Shown: piece by piece, positions 26,157-33,700 of the stretch
How the letters are laid out: each line of letters starts with the position of its first letter
Position numbering within the stretch: position 1 is the stretch's first letter
Source: Amycolatopsis alba DSM 44262
GTDB taxonomy: Bacteria; Actinomycetota; Actinomycetes; Mycobacteriales; Pseudonocardiaceae
DNA: 64,000 bases
Reading direction: 5' to 3'
Assembly (NCBI RefSeq): GCF_000384215.1
Contig: NZ_KB913032.1
Span: 7,773,605 to 7,837,604 of the forward strand
Position numbers and translations under genes: made by a program
The notes under the pieces: model-generated
What the model was told of the DNA's origin: nothing
The model's database searches: none
Seen by the model: only the letters and a program-made list of their open reading frames with translations

Positions 26157-26193
26157 CGGCTAACCATAACAGCACGACCAGGCCCGTGAGTGC

Positions 26194-26451
26194 TTGTGCG
26201 CCGCGTTTGTTCAGGCATTACCATGCGGTCTCTCCGAGGCCTCCGCCTGGCTGGACACCGCAGACCTCTACCGGATCCGGCGCGCGGGCCTGCTGCTCGG
26301 CCGTCACGGCATCCTGGTCACCTGGCCCGTAGACGAGCTCGCCGACCGCCTGCTCGGCCGCCGCGTCACCGGCGAACACGCCCGCGACGCCTTCCACGAC
26401 ATCGCCGGCGGCATCATCACTGGCCACGGTCTCCCCTGGCCCGTCGCCTGA
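26194..26451 (+). pseudogene. detached 3' part of the nuclease-like gene at 24170
   Basis: The frame carries AWLDTADLYRIRRAGLLLGR, then HGILVTWPVDELADRLLG and AGGIITGHGLPWPVA. It lacks the whole N-terminal and nuclease portion. Read after the WLWQVLL end of the upstream fragment it gives an unbroken sequence with no missing or doubled residues, so the two pieces were probably one gene. It abuts a truncated NB-ARC gene on the other strand. Confidence 0.6.
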
Positions 26452-26849
26452 CGCGCCGACAACGCATCGACGCTCTGTGGCATCGCGTCCGCCCTGATCC
26501 CCAGCGCTTGCAAGAAGCTGTCGAGAACCTCCGCGGGAGCAGCCGGAACGCCAGGCCCGTAACCGCGCAGGTTCATGTACAAGGTTCCGTCGGGGAATTG
26601 GGTCTGCACCCGATGCGCCCAATGGACGGCGAGAGCGGTCTTTCCGATTCCTGCGGCGCCGTCGACTGCCGTGATCACCACTGCATTCGTCGGGAAGTTG
26701 GCTTCCCTGTCGATGAGCTTGTCCAAGGCCGCCAGCTGATCAGTTCGGCCGGTGAACTCCCGGATCGACAACGGCAGTTGACGTGGCACTTCGCCCAGCG
26801 CCGGTCCGTCGGCGCCCCTGTCCTCGCGATCGATATCGCCATTCGGCAC
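26450..26849 (-). pseudogene. 5' fragment of an NB-ARC (STAND) regulator gene
   Basis: About 133 codons remain. The sequence VPRQLPLSIREFTGR opens the NB-ARC region, followed by Walker A VDGAAGIGKTALAVHWAH and LYMNLRGYGPG, as in AfsR/SARP-type proteins, which normally run to 600-1000 residues. It ends after MPQSVDALSARQ, exactly where the oppositely oriented fragment at 26194-26451 stops; beyond this the frame is only antisense of that fragment. A deletion or rearrangement joined the two. Confidence 0.75.
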
Positions 26850-27032
26850 GCCGCAAGCTTGCCGGAGCTTCGGGCGGCGTCATCGTTCCGGCCGGCGACT
26901 CCACCCGCATGGAGCAGAGTGGACCGCAACGGCCGAGCCCATGGCCCGACGTCCCGTCCGGTAGCGGTCGAGCGGGAACTGCACCGGCACAGTGAGCGGA
27001 ATCAAGCCTGAAGGCCGACCATGTCGCGAACT

Positions 27033-29690
27033 TTAGCTGGAGCTGTCGTCCGCAACCTGCTCGTTCGATGCATATCTTCGTACGTGACGCAGAGCGTCGA
27101 CCGCACCAGGCGTTCCGGCCGTCACCTCCCGTTCCAACTCTTTTAGCAGTTTCCGTTTGGCCAGCAGCTGAATCAACAGGTTGGCGGCGCGCGGGTCGCC
27201 GCTGTAAGCATGGGTGCGTAGCAGCGGGATGGCGGCCTCTTCGCGGCCGCGTATGGCCAGCAGCTCAGCCAACCAGAAGGCGGCATACTCGTCGCCATTG
27301 TCGGCGCGGGTGCGTAGCTCCTCTTCGTGCCCGTGTACGGCCAGTAGCTTAGCCAACCGGGACACGGCATGCTCGTCGCCGTTGTCGGCGCGAGCGCGTA
27401 ACTCTTCGCCGTGCCCATGTTCGGCCAATAGGTCCGCCAGCCGGAGGGCCGCGGTCTGGTCACCGTTGTCGGCGCGAGCGCGTAACTCTTCGCCGTGCCC
27501 ATGTTCGGCCAATAGCTCCGCCAACCGGGACGCGGCGTACCGGTCGCCTCTGTCGGCGCGGGAGCTTAGCAGCAGGATGGCGGCCTCGACACGCCCCTCT
27601 TCGACCAGTAGTTGGACTAGATGGTTGGCTGCGTACCAGTTGCCGTTGCCGGCGCGGGTGCGTAGCTCCTCTTCATGTCCGCGTTTGGCCAGCAGCTCTG
27701 CCAATCGGGAGGCGGCGTACCAGTCGCCGTCGTCGGCGTAAGGGCGTAGTAGTGGGATGGCGGTCTCGATACGCCCCTGTTCGGCTAGCAGCCCGGCCAG
27801 CCGGTGCGCCGCGGCCCGGTCGCCGCGTTCGGCGCGGGAGCGCAGTTCTTCTTCGTGTCCGCGGCCGGCCAGCAGCTCCGCCAGCTGGATGCTGGCGTAC
27901 CAGTTGCCGTTGTCGGCGCGGGTGCGTAGCTCCTCTTCGCGCCCGCACTCGACTAGCAGCTCAGCCAACTTGATGCTGGCACGGTAGTCGTCGTCGGCCC
28001 AAGTACGTAGCAGCGGGAGGGCGGCCTCGACACGCCCCTGTTCGACCAGCAGCCCAGCCAATGAAATGCTGGCGTACTGGTCGCTGTTGTTGGCGCGGGT
28101 GAGTAACTCCTCTTCGTGCCCGTGTTCGGCCAGCAGGTGGGCCAGCCGTAAGGCTGCGGCCCGGTCGCCGTTGTCGGCGCGGGTGCGTAGCTCCTCTTCG
28201 TACCCATGTTCAGCCAGCAGGTGGGCCAGCGAGACAGTGGAGCCCTCTTTCCGGCCGCCGTTGTCGGCGAGCTGTCGATACAGGATCACGGCCTCGTGTC
28301 CGCAGCCGCGAGCGTCGGCGTTCTCGGCGATGCGTTGGGTGTCGTCGGGATGGTGATGGTCGATCAGGGCGTGCCAGGCGGCATCGGGAAGGTATTCAAA
28401 GCGGCGGACGCGGAGGGCATGCTGATGCAGGTAGTCAGCGACGCGGTAGCCGATAACTTGTCCCATACCTCCGGGAGCGTGGATGAGGGCAGAGGTGGCA
28501 CCGTGCAGCTGTTCGGAGGCGTAACGCAACGCTTCGTCCAGCCAGGTGGGAGGTGCGGTGGCTTGCTGCTGGCCGGTGAGGTAGCCAGGAGCGGCGGCTT
28601 CGAGGTAGCCGCAGGTGAGGGGTGCGTGGGCGCCGACGCGACGTGCGTCGAGTGCGGCTGTGATGACCGCTTTGGCGTAGGCGGGTGCTTGTTCCCAGTG
28701 GCGGATCAGTTCCGGGCCTGCGGCCATCACCTGGGTGAAGCCGGCGTCGGGGGTATCGAGCGCGAGCCGGATCCGCCGATCGGTGCCAGCGAGATCCTCG
28801 GCGCGGCGCCGCTCGTGCACGCTGAACGTGGGAGGCACGTGCAGCACATCGGCCAGGCGGAGCAGGCGCCGGTCGTTGGCATACCGATCCGGCCGCCCCT
28901 CCTCGGGCAGCGCCACGCGCTTGCTGTGCTCGCCGGGCCAGCACGTCGCGACCAGCACCAACCCCGCCGCGATCAGCTCACGGACCCGGCCCGCCGGCAC
29001 ACCCCCGGCAAAGTCGAGGTAGTCCTGGAGCTCGTCCAGCCACACCACGGTCCGGCCCGACGGATGCGCGGTGAACTCCCGCAGCGCCTCCGCGTCGCAG
29101 GGGTGCAGCAGCCACCAGTCCGGCAACACAGCCTGCACCGCCTCGAACAGGGCGCGTGTCTTTCCGACCGACGAGTCTCCGGACAGCAGCACGAAACCGC
29201 CTTGTTGCCTGGCCAGTGTGAGCTTCGTGCGCAGACCGGCGTCGAAGTCACGGGGCACGTACAGCGGCAGCGCACTCTCACCCTGTCCGGACTGCCCTGA
29301 CTGCGCGCACTCGGGTAGCTGGGTGGTCTGGATCGCAGCGTGGACCCCCAGCATCCGTGGCCGCGAGTCGCGGACCCGCACCGTCCCCGGCGGGCGTCGT
29401 TGGTGCTGAGTGGCCACTCGCTCCAGCGCCTGCAGCCACGGCCGCAGCGCCTGCTTCTCGTGAATGCCGCAGGCGGCTAGGAACGTCACCACCGTCTCGG
29501 CCTCGGGCACGGATCTGGCGTTGAGTAGGTCACTGGCGGTGGCCTTTGGAAGCGCTGGTTGCCGCTCCTCTTGCTTCGGTAGCTTCGCGGCGGCGTCAGC
29601 CAGCCCGCGAAGTGACAGTGACCGCTCACGACGTAGTTGCTCGAGAGCCCCAGCCAGCTCGGACAGCGTGCTGATCTCTGTCGGATCCAT
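27033..29690 (-). CDS. HTH-P-loop NTPase protein with thirteen C-terminal solenoid repeats
   Basis: An 885-residue STAND-like protein. Residues about 5-75 form an XRE-like HTH (SLSLRGLADAAAKLPKQ), as in actinobacterial sensor ATPases. Walker A is GDSSVGKT at 171-178, Walker B WLDELQD at about 217-223. From about residue 485 the chain is a string of thirteen 28-32 residue helical repeats of the form LAxLLAEHGxEEELRTRADNG. Two unit types alternate irregularly: a 28-residue type and a 31-32-residue type with EAAIPLLR. Sel1/TPR-like repeats of this kind bind proteins. ATG 29690 follows GGTGG. A ligand-gated NTPase, possibly in defence or regulation, is inference. Confidence 0.8.
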   Translation of the reverse strand: MDPTEISTLSELAGALEQLRRERSLSLRGLADAAAKLPKQEERQPALPKATASDLLNARSVPEAETVVTFLAACGIHEKQALRPWLQALERVATQHQRRPPGTVRVRDSRPRMLGVHAAIQTTQLPECAQSGQSGQGESALPLYVPRDFDAGLRTKLTLARQQGGFVLLSGDSSVGKTRALFEAVQAVLPDWWLLHPCDAEALREFTAHPSGRTVVWLDELQDYLDFAGGVPAGRVRELIAAGLVLVATCWPGEHSKRVALPEEGRPDRYANDRRLLRLADVLHVPPTFSVHERRRAEDLAGTDRRIRLALDTPDAGFTQVMAAGPELIRHWEQAPAYAKAVITAALDARRVGAHAPLTCGYLEAAAPGYLTGQQQATAPPTWLDEALRYASEQLHGATSALIHAPGGMGQVIGYRVADYLHQHALRVRRFEYLPDAAWHALIDHHHPDDTQRIAENADARGCGHEAVILYRQLADNGGRKEGSTVSLAHLLAEHGYEEELRTRADNGDRAAALRLAHLLAEHGHEEELLTRANNSDQYASISLAGLLVEQGRVEAALPLLRTWADDDYRASIKLAELLVECGREEELRTRADNGNWYASIQLAELLAGRGHEEELRSRAERGDRAAAHRLAGLLAEQGRIETAIPLLRPYADDGDWYAASRLAELLAKRGHEEELRTRAGNGNWYAANHLVQLLVEEGRVEAAILLLSSRADRGDRYAASRLAELLAEHGHGEELRARADNGDQTAALRLADLLAEHGHGEELRARADNGDEHAVSRLAKLLAVHGHEEELRTRADNGDEYAAFWLAELLAIRGREEAAIPLLRTHAYSGDPRAANLLIQLLAKRKLLKELEREVTAGTPGAVDALRHVRRYASNEQVADDSSS
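27100..28240 (-). repeat. imperfect tandem DNA repeats encoding the solenoid
   Basis: About thirteen tandem units of 84-96 bases within the NTPase gene, several nearly identical over 40 or more bases (for example the two units around 27400 and 27490). Such an array can change unit number by slippage or recombination. Confidence 0.75.
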
Positions 29691-29938
29691 GTCCACCACC
29701 CCGGTGCCCGCCCGACCCCGTGTCCGGCGGGACGGCCACCGGACACTTCCGGACACCGTACTCCCACCCGCGGCGCTCCAAAGTCCGGCCTAATCAGCCC
29801 GCAATAACGAGCCGACCAACGCGATCCCGTCGTTCGGGTCGGTACGAAGCCCGTGCCGGACCCACTTCCCGGCTGGTCGACTGCCATCGGCGAGCACGGA
29901 CTGGCAGGGCTCGCGAACCCCGAGAACAGGACACGATC

Positions 29939-30139
29939 ATGTGGACGCCGTTGATCACTCTCATCGCGCTGGTGCTGCTCACCGCCGTCGGCGCCGCCGC
30001 AGCGGTGGCGCTCACGACCACTGACCACCGGCGCGCCCTGCGGGCGCTCACCCTGCTCAAGATCCTGCTCGGCGCCATCCTCGGCAGCAGCGGCCTGATC
30101 GCCGCGGTGATCCACCTGCAGCAGGCCGGACTGCTGTGA
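29939..30139 (+). CDS. small membrane protein
   Basis: A 66-residue protein with two hydrophobic helices: ITLIALVLLTAVGAAAAVAL at residues 6-25 and LKILLGAILGSSGLIAAVI at about 40-58, joined by a charged TTDHRRALRAL loop. ACAGGACACGATC precedes ATG 29939. It is divergent from the repeat NTPase gene, with about 250 bases between them. No family recognised. Confidence 0.6.
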   Translation: MWTPLITLIALVLLTAVGAAAAVALTTTDHRRALRALTLLKILLGAILGSSGLIAAVIHLQQAGLL

Positions 30140-30299
30140 CGCCCCGACAAACGACCTTGCGTCAACGTCGGCGTTGGCGGGCGAAGTCGAATATCGCACA
30201 TACGAACATGTGCACTGCACCAGTAGAATGAGCCGAGTTGCGTCTATCACCTGGCGTTTCGACGCTACGTGATCGATCCCGAGGGGCGTCGTCATCGGA

Positions 30300-30890
30300 G
30301 AGCAGAGCCCCGGCGTCCGGCGCGCAGCAGCACAGTTGATCCTCGATCTGGTCGACTACCGGGACCTGTTCACCGCCGAGCGGGTACCAGCAAGTCTGCG
30401 TCCCTGGGGCGGCGCAATAGCATCCGCCGTCGCCGAAGTGCTATCTGGTCGTGGAGGAAACAAGGCCCCTGCCGTCCCTGCCCAAGTGCTGCGGCCGATG
30501 CTCGCCGCGGCCCGCCCGGCAGCAAGTGCGACATCAAACCCTGGCCCGCGAGGGCGCGTCGACCGAGCCGCCTTCTACGGCAACCGCCCTACACTCACCT
30601 GCGCACGGAGCTCGAACGATGCCTGAACGCTCTGCACGAGACTGGCGAGATCACCGATCCGCGACAGGCCCAGATCACCCGCCTCGAGACAGAGAACGCC
30701 AAACGTCGGGAACGACTGGCCCAGTCACAGCAGACGGTCGAAGAACTCGCCGACTTCCGCACGCAAGCTCTGGCCCGGCTCGCCGCCCCAGCACGAGGAA
30801 ATCGTCCGGCTTCGCGACACCGCCGCCACGGGAAGCCGAGTCAGTCGACTTCCCGCACCTCGAACCACAGTGATCGGCAGCTGCAGTTGA
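30300..30890 (+). pseudogene. remnant of a DUF6262-like, transposon-associated coiled-coil protein
   Basis: Several frames each give a plausible piece: RQQVRHQTLAREGAS, then YTHLRTELERCLNALHETG with a long Glu/Arg/Gln coil, then after a shift near 30785 QHEEIVRLRDTAATGS, stopping at 30890. Together they resemble the small coiled-coil partner of Tn554-type tyrosine recombinases (DUF6262). An upstream piece (LILDLVDYRDLFTAERVP) may belong to the same or another gene. No recombinase partner survives beside it. Confidence 0.5.
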
Positions 30891-30983
30891 CATGGGAAAT
30901 GGCTGCCCCGCCAAGGCTCACCAGCTGGAATCCACGCGACACAGCAGTGGCTCGTGACTACTGTCCGACGGACAGAACGGAGG

Positions 30984-31319
30984 ATGGCGTTGGCACTGGT
31001 CAAGAAGGGCTCGCGAAGCATCACCGTCGACGGTGCCGCCTATCGATGGAGAGTTCGCGGACGGCCAACCTACGATCAGGGGCTGGGCTGGAGCCCTCTG
31101 GCTTATGCAGTCGAACTGGCCGACGCGCCAGGCACCACGCTGGTGGTCATCACCGACCAGCCGCATCCGAGCAACTGGCGGGGAATCCAGGCCAGGCCAG
31201 TCCTGCCCGCGCACGTCGCCGAGGCCATCCGCGCAGCTCGGCTCAAAGGCTGGACACCCGAGCAGCCCGGATCACCCTTGCTGCTCGACCAATCGCAGGA
31301 ATTCACCCCTGCCAGCTGA
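30984..31319 (+). CDS. conserved hypothetical protein
   Basis: About 111 residues with a natural strand-rich pattern: SRSITVDGAAYRWRVRGRP, then VELADAPGTTLVVITDQPHP and a C-terminal helix VAEAIRAARLKGW. GGAGG touches the ATG at 30984, so the TTG two codons later (30990) is the better placed start. Soluble, no known domain recognised, and seemingly intact among decayed neighbours. Confidence 0.65.
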   Translation: MALALVKKGSRSITVDGAAYRWRVRGRPTYDQGLGWSPLAYAVELADAPGTTLVVITDQPHPSNWRGIQARPVLPAHVAEAIRAARLKGWTPEQPGSPLLLDQSQEFTPAS

Positions 31320-31929
31320 CCAGCGGACCCCGTGAACCACGTCACATCGACACCGCTGGCATACAACACACACCATCGTCCGCGACACGAAACTTGCGTC
31401 AGCAACAGACCTGTTCAATCACCACATGGCGGCGTTGTCGCACTCCGGCCGGCATCGGAGCCGTTCGGCTTCACCTGGTGCACACGCTCCTCGGTGAAAT
31501 CGAATGTCGCCTGCGTGTTGGCGGCAGCCGTGCTTGCCCGTGGCCACGACTTCAGCTGGACGACACTGCCGATCGAGAAGGACCCGGCGGTGGTCGCGTT
31601 CTGAGCTCGCCTCGGGGCCTGATGAATGGTGTCGCACCTGAGTCATTTGATGTCCTTTTCAACTCGGAGGTCGAAAGGTTCGAGGACGAGATCGTCTTTC
31701 GAAACATAAGAAAAAACGCCCGTTACACATCAGAAGCGTTGGCGATACAATTGTAACAAAAACAAGACATGGCAGGGATCTTGTGGTCAGATACTCAGCC
31801 GACGAACCGCAAACGCTCCAGCGGATGGGGTTCGTAGCTGACTGCTCCCGCTAACATGTTCATCTTCGTCTATATGGTGGTCCACCCTTCCGTCTGCGGA
31901 AGCAGATTTGCCAGTGAAGCGCAGCGGTG
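31320..31929. other. decayed stretch without an intact gene
   Basis: No complete gene. A short low-GC piece at 31622-31756 reads MNGVAPESFDVLFNSEVERF and onwards to a TAA, and looks like the end of a lost gene. Another frame ending at 31604 (VLAAAVLARGHDFSWTTLP) is also protein-like. A perfect TACAATTGTA palindrome ends the A/T-rich part near 31755. Confidence 0.4.
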
Positions 31930-32200
31930 ACGATGTCTGGCGCGTGAGTTTCCTCCGTCGCCATGACGACCTCGAACAGACTCGCATCCTGCCGGCATCG
32001 TGAGCCAGAACGAGCAGCTCCGGACATCGCGACTTCACCTCCCGCCGTCGCATCGCGCACACAACGCCGAAGCTGCGCGCTCGGTCTGAAGAAGCGACCA
32101 CTGTCTCACCCAGGAACACTGCCGTCGCTCGTTGCTCCGAGATCTGCGGAGCGGCCAAGGCCGCGGCCATCGGCCAGTCCGGAACCCAGCACGGCCCCGC
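31930..32200 (-). pseudogene. imuB: 5' remnant of imuB (Y-family polymerase-like mutasome protein)
   Basis: Reading leftwards, VPDWPMAAALAAP opens as ImuB proteins do, followed by SSDRARSFGVVCAMRRREVK and SRCPELLVLAHDAGR. Coding then shifts frame to DASLFEVVMATEETHAPDIV and is lost near 31930. Full ImuB proteins have about 500 residues; only about 90 remain. The IS256-type element lies just beyond its 5' end. Frame changes and truncation mark it as dead. Confidence 0.7.
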
Positions 32201-32244
32201 GATCGAGAAAGCGCCGTAGCATGCGGCGCTGGTCGTCGTCGCGG

Positions 32245-32273
32245 GGGTCTATCCCATGATCGGTGTTTCCGGC
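32245..32273 (+). repeat. left terminal inverted repeat of the IS
   Basis: Starts GGGTCTATCCCATGATCGG; differs from the right end at positions 4, 7, 9 and 13 only. Confidence 0.85.
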
Positions 32274-32281
32274 GTTGTTGA

Positions 32282-33580
32282 TCAGTAGGTTTCGGCTCCC
32301 GGCCAGCGGTCACCGAACGTGATGGCGAAGGCGTTGATCACTGGTTTCCAGCGCATCGTCCATCGGGCGCGGCCTGTGCCGGTGGGGTCCAGGCTGCGGG
32401 TCACAAGGTACAGGCACTTCATCGCGGCCTGCTCGGTCGGGAAATGTCCACGCGCGCGAATCGCCCGCCGATAGCGGGCGTTCAGCGACTCGATCGCGTT
32501 CGTGGAACAGATCATCGTCCGGATCTCGACGTCGTAGTCGAGAAACGGCGTGAACTCGCCCCAGGCGTTGCGCCACAAACGAATCACTGCTCCATGCTTC
32601 GCACCCCATTTCTCTTCGAATTCGTCGAGAGCGGCCACCGCGGCATCCGGGCTCGGTGCGGTGTAGATGGGTTTGATATCGCGTTTCACCGCGTCCCAGT
32701 CCCGACGGGACACGAGCCGGAAGGTGTTGCGAATCAAGTGCACGATGCAGGTCTGCACGACAGTTTGCGGCCACACGTTTGTCACGAATTCCGGTAGCCC
32801 CTTGAGGCCGTCGCAGACGAGGAAGAACACGTCCCGGATGCCGCGGTTCTTCAGATCGATCAGCACGCTCATCCAGAACTTCGCGCCTTCGCCGCCGACG
32901 CCCATCCACAGTCCGAGCACGTCCTTCCGTCCGTCCACGGTGACGCCGATAGCGGCATAGACGGGCCGGTTGGCGACCTGCCCGTCGCGGACCTTGACGT
33001 GGATCGCGTCGATGAACACGGCCACGTATACCGCGTCGAGCGGCCGTCCAGCCCAGTCCTGCATCTCAGCGACGACCTTGTCGGTGATCCGCGAGACCGT
33101 CTCTTTACTGACCGACGATCCATAGATCTCGGCAAAAGGTGCCGAAATGTCCCCGGTCGTCATTCCCTTCGCATACAACGAAAACACGATCTCATCGACC
33201 TCGGTAAGCCGTCGTTGCCGATTCTTCACGATCTGCGGCTCGAACGTGCTTTCCCGATCCCGTGGCACGTTGATGTCGACCTCGCCCGCAGCATCCGAAA
33301 CCACCGTTTTAGGCCGAGTGCCGTTCCGGACATTCGTCGACTCGCGGTCCGACTCCGCCTGGTTCTTCTCATGCCCGAGGTGCTCGGTCATCTCCTCGTT
33401 CAGCGCGGTTTCCAGCACGTTCTTGGTGAACAGCTTCAGCAAGCCATCCGGGCCGGTCAACGCCAGCCCCCGCGCCTTCGCTTCGGCCACCATCGCCGCC
33501 GCAGCAGCCTGCTCCGGCGACAGCTCCCGCGCCGGCTTGGACTCACTCTTGCGTGGACTCACAAGGTCTGATGTCATCAC
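32282..33580 (-). CDS. IS256-family transposase
   Basis: A 432-residue DDE transposase of normal IS256 length. The catalytic residues lie in FIDAIHVKVRDG (Asp), LVCDGLKGLPEF (Asp) and STNAIESLNARYR (Glu). The N-terminus has the TEHLGHEKNQ region of the family. No frameshift or stop interrupts it, so the element could still move. It fills the IS, ending 37 bases from the left tip. Confidence 0.95.
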   Translation of the reverse strand: MMTSDLVSPRKSESKPARELSPEQAAAAAMVAEAKARGLALTGPDGLLKLFTKNVLETALNEEMTEHLGHEKNQAESDRESTNVRNGTRPKTVVSDAAGEVDINVPRDRESTFEPQIVKNRQRRLTEVDEIVFSLYAKGMTTGDISAPFAEIYGSSVSKETVSRITDKVVAEMQDWAGRPLDAVYVAVFIDAIHVKVRDGQVANRPVYAAIGVTVDGRKDVLGLWMGVGGEGAKFWMSVLIDLKNRGIRDVFFLVCDGLKGLPEFVTNVWPQTVVQTCIVHLIRNTFRLVSRRDWDAVKRDIKPIYTAPSPDAAVAALDEFEEKWGAKHGAVIRLWRNAWGEFTPFLDYDVEIRTMICSTNAIESLNARYRRAIRARGHFPTEQAAMKCLYLVTRSLDPTGTGRARWTMRWKPVINAFAITFGDRWPGAETY

Positions 33581-33621
33581 TCACAGTGCCCATCCCGCCG
33601 GACCTCGGCCCGGCGTGTCGG

Positions 33622-33650
33622 GCCGGAAACACCGATCTTGGAACAGTCCC
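33622..33650 (-). repeat. right terminal inverted repeat of the IS
   Basis: On the minus strand it starts GGGACTGTTCCAAGATCGG, the partner of the left end at 32245-32273. Confidence 0.85.
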
Positions 33651-33700
33651 CGGAGGATGCCAGTACCCCAGTTGCGCGGTGGTGTGGATGATTAGCGGCT

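Larger units (their letters stand above)
32245..33650 (-). mobile_element. IS256-family insertion sequence
   Basis: A 1406-base element with one transposase gene and 29-base terminal inverted repeats matching at 25 positions (both contain GATCGGTGTTTCCGGC inward of the tip). The flanking eight bases (CGTCGCGG left, CGGAGGAT right) do not match, so no target duplication survives. It separates decayed DNA on its left from an intact NACHT gene on its right. Confidence 0.9.

Noticed and set aside
32237..33658. Target-site duplication of the IS256-type element
   Set aside because: The eight flanking bases on each side do not match.
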